From the NCBI GenBank assembly GCA_911728435.2, contig OU452200.1:1612001-1676000 (forward strand): 64,000 bases of DNA. Reading direction: 5' to 3'. The stretch's first letter is position 1; each line of letters starts with the position of its first letter. Position numbers and translations under genes: made by a program. Below are positions 44,510-53,709 of this stretch, piece after piece. The DNA comes from Apoderus coryli (lineage: Eukaryota; Arthropoda; Insecta; Coleoptera; Attelabidae). The notes under the pieces are model-generated. The model was given only the letters and a program-made list of their open reading frames with translations, was not told where the DNA came from and searched no databases.

Positions 44510-45056
44510 GTAGATATATATAGTACTCGTTGTATTGCCCTTGAAGGCAATTATGTTGAATAATATTTATTTGTAAATAGTTACAAAGATAGGAATTTCT
44601 AAACAGCATGTGAATTGTCCCCGTACAAACATAAAGTAGTCACTAATGGGTTTGTGTTGACCTCGTATTTCAAGGAATGGTCCTCACACATGCTGATGAT
44701 TATTAAATTATTAAATATAATTCTGACACTCTCGAAAACATAGGAAGAAAAGAGAACGACAGAATAATAAAAGAAGAAGTTCTATACACTTAAAATAAAA
44801 TAAATCGAATGCCTGGCTTTTAATACACGAGCCCATAAAAGCATTCTAAATTTGGTATAAAGACGTAAGTAGGTATATAACATTACACATTTATAAAGAG
44901 GCATTAGCACGTGCCGGTTATATGCTATTTTAAAATTATACATTTATTATTATGTGCCATACTAAGACAACACAGTCGCACACAGAGTGAGGAATAAATA
45001 ATTATTTTATGTGTAGAATTCAAACACTTATTAATTACATTTAAACAAGGAACAGG
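44510..45056. other. No gene recognised
   Basis: AT-rich sequence with no frame or repeat of note. Confidence 0.35.
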
Positions 45057-45102
45057 TTTCAATTTTTTAATGATTTTGTTTGGTATAGGACGCTCTCATT
45101 CA
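45057..45102 (+). repeat. Direct repeat, left copy, bracketing the mariner
   Basis: TTTCAATTTTTTAATGATTT followed by TGTTTGGTATAGGACGCTCTC recurs at 46295-46340 with about five differences. The right copy is directly followed by a LINE ORF1-like remnant. Confidence 0.55.
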
Positions 45103-45162
45103 ATCCCTAAAAACTATCCTTAATGACGAATTGGCCACAACATGTCGTTTGGCATGCAGATA

Positions 45163-46231
45163 CGAGGGTTGCCTTTTATATTTCGGGATTTGGCAACCCT
45201 GGCGTTGCAATTTGACAACTGACAGCTCTATCGTAAAGTTGGACATGGATTAACTCAGCAACAGTGCATGGATGAATTTAATCCAATTTTTGGCGATGAA
45301 GCTCCATCAAGATACAGTGTTTATCGATGGTATCGTGAATTCAATCGTGGTCTTTGTTCACTCCAAGACGAATTTCGTGAAGATCGTCCAAAATCAGTTG
45401 TTGTTCCGAAAACCATTGATGCTGTGCGCGTACTGATATTGCAAGATCGTCATGTGACCTATCAAGAGATTGATACAACCTTAGGCATTAGTGGGACCAG
45501 AATACATTCAATATTGCATAAACATTTGACTGTCAAAAAAATTTGTTCGCGTTGGATCCCACACAATTTGGCAATCGCTCAAAAAAAAGGCTCGTGTCGA
45601 TTGGTCGAAAGAAATGCTCAAAAAATACGATCGCGGTGCGTCGAAACACGTCTATGACATCGTGACAGGTGATGAATCGTGGATTTACGCGTATGAGCCC
45701 GAAAGTAAACAGCAGTCGACTGTATGGGTGTTTCAAGATGAGCCAAATCCAACAAAGTTGTTCGCGCACGACATGTCGCAAGAAGAACAACGCAGAACAG
45801 TCAATTCTGAGTGGTGCACAACCATTTGTTTGCCAGTTGTCTTCCAAGAAATCAGGAAAACCAACCGCCGAAGACGGATCACTCTTCACCACGACAATGC
45901 GAGTTCTCACACATCGGCTCAAATAACTGCATTTTTGAGCACCCAAAACATCGATTTGATGAGTCATCCGCCGTATAGTCCTAACTTGGCACCGAATGAC
46001 TTCTTTTTATTCCCGTACGTAAAAAACAAACTGAGAGGTCAACGTTTTTCGACACCTGAAGAAGCGGTTGCTGCATTCAGAATGCATGTTTTGGAGATAC
46101 CTTAATGAGAGTGGCAAAAGTGCTTCGACAATTGGTTCAAACGCATGCAAAAGTGACAAACAATAAAGTGATTTTCGATGATTAATATTTGTTTTTGTTC
46201 TCTAATCCCGAAATATAAAAGTCAACCCTCG
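45163..46231 (+). mobile_element. mariner transposon with both terminal repeats (copy C)
   Basis: The two 28-bp terminal inverted repeats, 45163-45190 and 46204-46231, differ at one base. Each is flanked by TA (45161-45162, 46232-46233), the mariner target. The transposase region reads GLTQQQCMDEFNPIFGDEAP (from 45247), SLQDEFREDRPKSVV, LILQDRHVTYQEIDTTLGIS and HSILHKHLTVKKICSRW. Then comes a +1 frameshift in a run of eight A (45581-45588). The catalytic half from 45614 has VTGDESWIYAYE, LHHDNASSHTSAQ and YSPNLAPNDFFLFPY, all three Asp present, with 34 residues between the last two (D,D34D). A stop after VLEIP cuts the C-terminus. Relative to copy A about 155 bp of N-terminus are deleted after position 45246. 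Not functional, but structurally the most complete DNA transposon here. Confidence 0.93.
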
Positions 46232-46294
46232 TATGCCTTCATCATATCATTGTCTTACCTAAACTTGACAACCCTTCAGGCAAAGGAAAAATTT

Positions 46295-46340
46295 CAATTT
46301 TTTGATGCATTTGTTTGGTATAGGACTCTATCATTCAAGC
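46295..46340 (+). repeat. Direct repeat, right copy, bracketing the mariner
   Basis: TTTCAATTTTTTGATGCATT then TGTTTGGTATAGGACTCTATC, the partner of 45057-45102. The spacing is 1,238 bp. Confidence 0.55.
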
Positions 46341-46730
46341 ATTTGTTTACCAATCCGATGAATATCACGGATTTCTTTTGCACCGCAATCAATTTCTAGC
46401 GTTTTATTGATCAGACCAATGACTTGAGTTTTGTCATCTTCTTTAAATTTGTTTTCGTGTAAACCATATATAATCAGATTATACTTTTTGACCTTCCTCT
46501 CAAGCGCTTGCAGCTTACTTCCCAGTAATTGGTTGGCTTCCTTAAGCTTATTATTTTCGTCTTTCAATCGATCTATCTCGTTCAAAATCTCGGATTTTGC
46601 GACCTGGACTTCAGTTTTTAATTCGTCTCTAATTTGCTTATTCTGCTATTGAATCTCGGAATTTTTAGCTACTACACTTTTTAGTAGCTCATAAATATCT
46701 TTATTTGTAATATTTTCGTTATTTCCCATA
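46331..46730 (-). mobile_element. LINE ORF1-like remnant (coiled coil)
   Basis: From an ATG near 46730 the minus strand reads MGNNENITNKDIYELLKSVV, one stop at about 46650, then EILNEIDRLKDENNKLKEAN, QLLGSKLQALERKVKKYNLI, IYGLHENKFKEDDKTQVIGL and IRDIHRIGKQ. A heptad-type coiled coil followed by RKxNLIIYGLxE...D..RIGK is typical of a nucleic-acid-binding protein from the 5' end of many insect LINEs. Truncated after RIGK. Confidence 0.65.
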
Positions 46731-46740
46731 ACCGAAATTT

Positions 46741-47049
46741 TTGTATGAACAAATTAACGTATAATATTAAGTTCGATTCTGTGCACTATAGGTACTACTA
46801 CAGGTATACAGTACCTTCCTTATCAGACAATTGATAGACAAAACGAAAGTATCTACCAATAATTTGGCACCTTTTTAATAACGTTCTAATCAAATTCTAA
46901 TAATTCTGAATCGTTACTTACAGTTTTTTCTAAAACTAAGTGACAATACAAGAAGACATTCACGTTCAAAACAAACCAGGCGTAATCAACTTCAAATTTC
47001 ACTATTAAATCAATATTTTTACGGAGACGATATTTAAAACTACACTCAA
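46741..47049. other. No gene recognised
   Basis: Short AT-rich spacer; nothing seen. Confidence 0.35.
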
Positions 47050-47690
47050 CACACGTCAATCCATCAATGACGAATTAGCCAGACTGAAATACAAACACTT
47101 CATGTCGCTGAAGTCAGCAGTACTTCGTCTTAGAAATCCCAGCATTCTAAATGCTTTATTAGTGATGGCAGTAATGTGAGGAGCAAACGACAATGAAATA
47201 TCAAGCAGGACACCAAGATCTCTGACTGTGTCAATAGAGCTTAATTCAGAGCCGTCAATAATGTAATCATAATTTATACGCATCGTTGATCTATTAAAAT
47301 TGATAACAGGCCGTTCGCCTCTCACCACAAAAAAAAATTCTTCAACTCTGCCTGTAAAATTTCGGCATCCCGTAATGTCAGAACCCTTCTATAAATCTTC
47401 AGATCATCTGCAAAAAGTTGCTGTTTAAGAAACATTTGGCAATATCATTCACAAAAAAAATTGAATAATAGAGGCCACAGATGTGTACCCTGAGGGACAC
47501 CAGATGGAACATGCATATCAGAAGACCTAAAACCACATATGCGCAAGATTTGCCACCAATGCATGATGACCAACGCTATCGAAGGCATTGGAGAAATTAG
47601 TATATACGGTAGGATGAACCTGGCAACCCTCGCAGTCAAATAGTGTCGACAAAGGCCAGAAGATTAAGCTCCGCAGATCGTCAACCATGA
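47050..47690 (-). mobile_element. Jockey-like LINE fragment
   Basis: The minus strand near 47630-47590 reads YTNFSNAFDSVGHHAL, RT motif A with the first catalytic Asp changed to Asn. A break follows, then HVPSGVPQGTHLWPLLFNFF (motif B). After a decayed motif C region: KIYRRVLTLRDAEIL, INFNRSTMRINYDYIIDGSE, SIDTVRDLGVLLDISLSFAP and LGFLRRSTADFSDMKCLYFS. A stop is at 47056. Thumb type as in the LINE at 32811. Multiple frame breaks. Confidence 0.8.
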
Positions 47691-47699
47691 TAAAAAAAA

Positions 47700-49657
47700 T
47701 TGGAATATTTTAAGTTTCTTAATAATTATTATTTTTTTTTAGAACGCCACTGTACAGCATATCATTGAGGTATTCGATATTTTTAATCACAATATCGATA
47801 TTTTTCAATCTAAGGCAGTTATAAAAATTTTGAGAAATTACTTTATTTGCAGAAGATCATTGATTAAAAAGGCGTATAGAAATAAAATTAAAAAACTTTT
47901 CTCAGGAGGTTAAACACATTCAAAATTGGGATACAAAATCATGGACAAAAAGGCAATCTGTCAGCCCATGAAACCCGGAAGTCGATAATTGGTCTTGTAC
48001 CAAAAATATCGAGCTTGAAAGCCAAGCGAAATTTTCTTTGCTCGAAGCCATAATTGTCTAGCACTTTTTCTGAATCAATTATTACCAGTTGTTATGGTGA
48101 ATCTGATTGAAAAGCCAAGGCGCAGGATTCATTCATTCACTCTTACTCTCAATACACATTACATCAGTTTTGGTAAAACCAAGCAACATGAAATCCGTAT
48201 TAGAACAACCATATGCGCCCAAAACAGGTCTATTTACAAACCAAATAAGGGCGATGCAAGCAAATAATAATGGGAAGTACAAAAAAGAAGAAGAAGATCA
48301 CCTTAAAAGTTATTTTGGACATGTAATTTTTCCCCATTTAGTTGTACACAACAGAAATGTCGATGATCCTCATCCTTATTTGTTTACATTGTAAAGTTCA
48401 TTCATACTTTTAAGTTGAAGAATAAGGAAAGGATACCGTATCAGGTGTTAAAAGTAAAATTTGGAGTCTATAGAACGACGTAACGGGCAAGGTCTCGGGT
48501 AAATGAGCGATATTTATGGTTATATAACTATTTTATATAAGGAATGGAACTAATATAGCTTAGGTTGTCTGTTGGCATACATTACGAGATTAGTATGTGA
48601 ACAGAAATGTCTGGTTATCCAATGTTGTAGATTTCGAGGATCGTTCATCAAAAATCTTCACTTTCTATTGTCTCAAGTTTATTTAGAAAAATGGGAAAAA
48701 AATGTAAAAGGGTTTCGAGCGGTGATTAAACAATTATGTTGAAATGGCTCCAGAAATTATTGAGAAATTCAACGATATGCTCTTGATTTATGGATTGATG
48801 AAAGGGCAATCTCATGATCAGATGAGTCTACGACTGATGACGTTGGGTGTAAATTTCATGATACAATTCGGGAGTAACATTTTGCCGAGAAAGCTCTTGT
48901 AAGTCTTTAAATTTTCTTGTCTCAATTTGCAATTTTTTACTGTGCAATGTTGATACGTTCTCCGAGACAGCAGCGACAGGCTCTTCCTTTGTTCACATTG
49001 ATGATGGACGGCCTTTTTGCCTGGAAAGTATCCAGATTTCTTGGTATTCCTCTTCCCAGTGAACCGTTTTGAAAAACAAAAGATGTGGTGACCTTTTCTC
49101 AAATTTAATACTAGTTTAAATTGTTTAAGGGCCTATACTTATATAATTTACTACCGATTTTATACGTTGTAATTATTAGATCTTTAAATGGTTATCATAA
49201 AAGAATTTTACAATGTTTTAAATAAAAATAAATACACTGTACCTACCTATGTTTACTATTTCTGTGTTAATCGCATTATTTACAAAATGGAAATATTCGA
49301 ACTGTTTATGTGAGAATAAACAGTATTACTTAACAGTTTTACGATCTTAGGAAATAACATAAAACATAAAGTGCATCAGAATTAAGAAATTTTGTTTGAT
49401 GTGAAGATGGAGACAGGATTCTTGAAGTACAGTAAAATATCTTCTTTTTTTTTAATACACTGTTTATTTGAGTCAAATAAATTTTATTTGAGTTAAACAA
49501 ATATAAGTCAAATAATTATTTATTAGGGTGTTCATTTTTAGATTTTATATAGAGTATCATGTTTTTTTTTATGTCAAAATTGCATTATGGATAAGTTCAA
49601 TAAATTGTGTATTGAGTTTTTATTAATAATTTAATACTATTATTTGTTCCGTTTCAG
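47700..49657. other. End of SRF intron; no gene identified
   Basis: The + frame 48107-48394 (95 codons: KSVLEQPYAPKTGLFTNQIR, then YKKEEEDHLKSYFGHVIFPH) has protein-like composition but no family that I know. The minus-strand frame 48818-49102 is Lys/Arg-rich and unidentified. The last 300 bp lead to the splice acceptor. Confidence 0.35.
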
Positions 49658-50134
49658 GCGTACGAGCTATCCACGCTGACCGGCACGCAAGTCATGCTCC
49701 TAGTAGCCTCAGAAACCGGTCACGTGTACACGTTCGCCACTCGAAAACTCCAACCAATGATCACCTCAGAGGCGGGCAAGGCCCTCATCCAAACCTGCCT
49801 CAATTCACCGGATCCACCGGCCAGTTCAGCCGGTGGTGACCAACGCATGTCCGCCACTGGATTCGAGGAGACCGAGTTGACGTACAACATCTCTGATGAG
49901 GACAGCAAAGTAAGACAAATGGTTTATGGTAGTCCGCATACGCATTCGCATCCACATTCGCTGACCAGCCAGAGTCACTATTCACATTTAGAACAAACAC
50001 ATTTAGGTTTAGGGGGTTCACCTCAGCATGGGGGCTATGCGCAGGCGTGTCCTAGTCCGTTGCCGCCACCCCATCAGGGGTACGGTCATCCGCAACATCC
50101 TCATTCGCACATGCATTCGCATTCACAGCGGTAG
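49658..50134 (+). CDS. bs: Serum response factor (blistered), second coding exon
   Basis: Residues 143-300 of the predicted protein. It starts AYELSTLTGTQVMLLVASET, then GHVYTFATRKLQPMITSEAG and KALIQTCLNSPD: the second half of the MADS box and the SAM extension used for dimerisation and partner binding. Then PPASSAGGDQRMSATGFEET and ELTYNISDEDSK, also conserved in animal SRF. From residue 227 the tail is His/Pro/Ser-rich low complexity (SPHTHSHPHSLTSQSHYSHL..., ending HSHMHSHSQR), stop at 50132-50134. The acceptor is gtttcag|GCG at 49657/49658 and the phase matches the first exon. A GTAAGA sits right after DEDSK at 49910, so a shorter form spliced to an unseen exon is possible. The tail looks coding in composition. 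Nuclear protein. Confidence 0.95.
   Translation, partial: AYELSTLTGTQVMLLVASETGHVYTFATRKLQPMITSEAGKALIQTCLNSPDPPASSAGGDQRMSATGFEETELTYNISDEDSKVRQMVYGSPHTHSHPHSLTSQSHYSHLEQTHLGLGGSPQHGGYAQACPSPLPPPHQGYGHPQHPHSHMHSHSQR
49910..49915 (+). promoter_or_regulatory. bs: Candidate alternative 5' splice site inside the last exon
   Basis: AAA|GTAAGA follows the DEDSK codons. It matches the donor consensus and falls near where, from memory, the vertebrate SRF exon ends. If used, the His-rich tail would be intron and further exons would lie beyond. No suitable next exon was found in the remaining window. Confidence 0.45.
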
Positions 50135-50630
50135 AATCAATTTTAGTTTAGTAGTTTTGATTTTATTGGTTAATTATTTATTGCGGATGAAGGACGATGT
50201 GGGACTAGTTGAATTGAGGTGCTCTGGGTGGATCAGTTGGATGTGGATTATATTGAAATAGAATTTTATATATTATTTACAGTCAAAAAAAAAATATTCT
50301 TGACGATATGCCGGGTTTTCCACTGGGAAGAGTTTCGATCCATTATGGAGAAACTACACTCTGGAACTACACCAGATCTTTAGATTGTTTCACAGTGTAC
50401 TTTCTCTATAATCGATCGAAACCGTTCCCTGTGGGACACCCGGTACAGGGTGTGTGAGGATAAGGCGATATGAGGCGTCGAAGTAATATAGTGATTACGA
50501 TTACAGTCGCAATGTCTTGATGAAGAATAATGCGATGAACGTCTTTTTTTATTAATTAATTTATTTGAAAAAAGCGATAAAATTGGATTTTTTATAAGAA
50601 TAATAAAATTTCATGATTTCTCGAATAAAA
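50135..50630 (+). promoter_or_regulatory. bs: Probable SRF 3' UTR with poly(A) signals
   Basis: AATAAA occurs at 50602-50607 and 50624-50629, about 470 bp after the stop, giving a short 3' UTR that contains the fold-back at 50311-50443. Which signal is used cannot be told. Confidence 0.5.
50311..50443. repeat. Fold-back inverted repeat in the likely SRF 3' UTR
   Basis: CCGGGTTTTCCACTGGGAAG at 50311 and CCGGGTGTCCCACAGGGAAC (complement, from 50443) begin arms of about 60 bp with roughly three quarters of positions matching. The loop lies near CCAGATCTTTAG. In RNA this would be a long imperfect hairpin. It resembles a MITE end pair. Confidence 0.7.
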
Positions 50631-51165
50631 ATCGAACTTTTCGCAACCCTGCAATAAAGGCACCCTTTGGAAACTGTAATTTATTTAACAACAGTTGTAA
50701 AAGGTTTTTTTTAGAGGCAGAGAACTTGAAATTGCAATAAATCACACTGAGAAAAAATATTCGGCAATTCTGTTTGTTGACATAACCGAAAGTGTTTTTC
50801 ATCACTGAACAAAATTTTCCGAAATGAATTGTGGATCAATGGCAGTGTTTTCTTCGGCCCACCAAGATCTTTACGCAAAATTTTGGATCATCATCAACAC
50901 TACGCTGCACGACAACAATGACTTGTTGTGTACGCACTTGTGTAAACGTTTTGCATAAACGAGCGATAGTTTCTCGAATTAATCGCTCGATTATGAGCAC
51001 AATAAAACTCACGTAACGCCCGATGTGAATTTGAACAATTTTCAAACGTTCGTCCGTCGTGAGTCTATTCATGATAAATTTTCAAAACAACCAAGAATCA
51101 TCAAATCGGCTGTCACAAAAAACAGTGTTGCCAAGTTAAAGTTCTCCGCTTCTAAAAAACACCCT
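50611..51165 (-). pseudogene. rosa-type mariner, N-terminal half
   Basis: The minus strand starts near 51072 with MNRLTTDERLKIVQIHIGRY, then ERLIRETIARLCKTFTQVRT, VVQRSVDDDPKFCVKILVGR (decayed) and, in another frame near 50800, KILFSDEKHFRLCQQTELPN, the first catalytic Asp block (family form SDEAHFWLNGYVNKQNCRIW). The region between the N-terminus and the SDE block is largely deleted. GCTTCTAAAAAACACCCTTT at about 51148-51168 may be part of the terminal repeat. Complements the C-terminal piece at 23600-24197. Confidence 0.75.
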
Positions 51166-51240
51166 TTATTAGATAACATTAGGCATTAAAAATGTTGGTG
51201 GCACTTCTCTATTTTGAAGTCAAAACATCCGCAGTTATAT

Positions 51241-52664
51241 ACAGGGTTAAATAATCGCAAAGTTATAGCAAGTGCTTTCTAGGAACTATTCAAATTTGTC
51301 ACCCTCAAAATACCATGCTTAAAAGGATCAGTCAGGATTAATAAAATATCGGCAGCTATAAATTGTCAAACCCACACACACACACCTATTTTTTAATTGA
51401 AAATAAATTAAAATTGTAACAATAAAAAAATTCAGGGACGCTTTGAAAATAACAAAGTTGATGATGGTTTTTCCAAAAACGAAACGTCGTAGTGAAAATT
51501 TGTTAACGCTATATTTTTCTCTTCAAAAAGTATCAATGAGAAAGTGCTATTCATTTTTTTATATTTGTAAAAATAATATCAGAAATAAATAAAAACTAAA
51601 ATCTCAAAAAAAAATCGTTTCTTCAAAAATTCTCGAAAACGGCTAAAAAAGTTAGTTTAATTTTGAAAACACCATTTAAAAGGTGTTTAAATTGTACAAC
51701 ATTTCTCTAATTTAACCGACATTATAACCTTGACCGTTTTCAATGCTATCCCATTCTTATCTTGCACACAGAATTTATTCAACTTTTTTTTAACATTTTC
51801 AACGTTTCGATAGACTTAGCTATTTTCTTCAGGAACTAAAACATGTTTTTGGTTTTGATGACAACACAAGACATTTAAAATTATTTTTACATACAATTAT
51901 CAAAAGCAAAACTAACTCAAAAACATTCGTTCATTTTAAAATTTTGTCAAAATTTGAAAATGAACTTTTGTTGTATTTAGGCGGCAATACGCTTTCGTGT
52001 AAAATTATCAAAAATTTTTAGGCACTAGCTCAATTACCCTCGATCATTTTTTCAACGCCCTGCGGACTCGTGAAATTATAAAAAACCCGCAATGGGATCA
52101 AAATAGGCCTGGTTGATGATACCTAATGTGACACCCTGTATAGTGTGATTGATGCAGGAAACTTTCCTTTAGCATAGCAAATTTATCGATGTGTCATGAG
52201 AGTAATGTATAGTTCACTGTACCTACACGAGAGAAAAAAATAAATAAACTGCGAAATTTCTAAATAAATAAATAAACCGTCGCGTCGCGTCGGTCGGTCC
52301 GGTTAGCTTAAACGTTCTTCCATGTTATAAAGTGTGTGTGTGCTTTATATGACGGGGCCGAAGTAGCAGCAGGATTTATGTGTTACCTAAGCGGCGAGTA
52401 TTGCATTACGGAAATGGCTGGAGGGCGTTAAACGTGTTTGCAGTAATGGAAATGTTAAAATCAACAACATCGCGAACCTGTGGAGGAGTTATAATTGAAC
52501 CAATTTACTTTGTCAGGGTACAGTTACATAGATATTTGACATATATAGGTGCCGATATTTTATTCATTCTGACTGACCATTTCAAACATGGTATTTTGAG
52601 GGTGACAAATCTGAATAGTTCCTAGAGAGCACTTGCTATTTCCTCGCGATTAATTAAACCCTGT
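51241..52664. mobile_element. Element with about 120-bp terminal inverted repeats
   Basis: The left arm 51241-51365 and right arm 52545-52664 are reverse complements with few differences: ACAGGGTT, ATAGCAAGTGCT, TAGGAACTATTC, TTTGTCACCCTCAAAATACC, GGTCAGTCAG and AAATATCGGC appear in both. The interior (about 1.2 kb) has no transposase. It contains a CA repeat (51374-51385), a TAAATAAATAAATAAA run and a GC-rich GTCGCGTCGCGTCGGTCGGTC block at about 52280-52300. A non-autonomous element, possibly with other insertions inside. Confidence 0.75.
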
Positions 52665-53445
52665 GTATCTCCAATAAAAACAGAGATAATGTCGTGATTA
52701 ACAAAACAAAATGTTGACAAAAGATCATGGTTTAATGTAATTCCAGTTGACAATCAGCTGCGTAGCTGTTGCGCTCCACGGGGTGTTCCAAATTTCGGGA
52801 AAGACACTTCGTCTCATCTTTGCATCCTGTATAATATGCTCCAATTCAAATCAGAATAAAAATTTCTGACATAGCATCGTTACTTAAAAATCAATCGACA
52901 ATTAAAAAAAATCATGAAAATCAAATATAAGAGTATCAATTTCCATATTTTTCCAACCTTATTGATATCGCGCATTAAGAAATCTCAAAATGCATGAATA
53001 TAGCACCATCTAGTGATCGTTTGTCAAAATATCAACAATGATCCTCGTATGTAGTGGGACTATCTTGAAGGTTTTAGATGGATAAATAAAATCCCTCGGT
53101 AGCAAGCAGCTTAAATTATTTTAATTAATTATATAAATGGTAAATAGATATACTTGAAACAGAATATTAATAAATCAACGTAATAATAATTATTAATATT
53201 AACTAATACATTTTTGATTAGCCGTTAATACATATTTATCTCGTTGATGTGAAATTTATTACACGATCGATATAAATAGCCAACAACTGGTTGTATAATA
53301 TACAACAAAATGATTACAGTACTTATACGAATTGATACTTTATCCGACGATAAAATCTCACAATGCACTACAATAAAACGCATATAATCGAAGCTACTGA
53401 ATCTACTACTGTTTTCGAGAAAATTTTCCGCTTAACTTACAGCGC
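52665..53445. other. No gene recognised
   Basis: ACGGGGTGTTCCAAATTTCGG near 52780 looks like a transposon end, but no partner was found. Otherwise AT-rich. Confidence 0.35.
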
Positions 53446-53447
53446 TT

Positions 53448-53705
53448 TTAAAGAATTAAGCAATAACGAATGATTTTTTTCACAACTTTTTTTTTTGCGA
53501 TATGCGGATTTAGTAAAAAATTGCTTAAATCAGAGTCTATAATAATTATCCCAAGGTTTCTTGCTGAATCTACAACAGCAAGCTGCGAATCATTAACTTT
53601 TGATGATGATCGTTTATAATGAAAATTTTGCGTAAACTTATTTGAGCCTTGACAGGTTAAGGTGTTTGCAAAGGATAGTGACAGTGATGAGTGATCTGAG
53701 ATCAA
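53448..53705 (-). mobile_element. Small chimeric LINE fragment
   Basis: The minus strand reads ISDHSSLSLSF, like the last motif of the LINE endonuclease (SDHxxI), and soon after KVNDSQLAVVDSARNLGIII, like the RT thumb. The RT palm that should lie between them is missing. It abuts the + strand LINE at 53710 head to head. Confidence 0.5.
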
Positions 53706-53709
53706 TATC

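Larger units (their letters stand above)
15704..49657 (+). other. bs: SRF intron 1, about 34 kb, packed with transposons
   Basis: The donor is AAG|gtgaga at 15704; the acceptor is ttgttccgtttcag|GCG ending at 49657, with a pyrimidine tract. Phase 0. No other host exon belonging to SRF was found inside. Every interpretable coding block in it, except the unassigned 16481-17160 region and a few short unassigned frames, is transposon-derived, in both orientations. Confidence 0.9.

Noticed and set aside
48818..49102. Lys/Arg-rich minus-strand frame as a possible transposase
   Set aside because: No catalytic or helix-turn-helix motif could be recognised; left as unassigned intron sequence.
11276..51835. 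Hairpin followed by CATCATCAG/CTTCTTCAGG at 11276, 38076 and 51805 as one repeat family
   Set aside because: The three sites share only a short palindrome and about 8 bases; not enough to call related.
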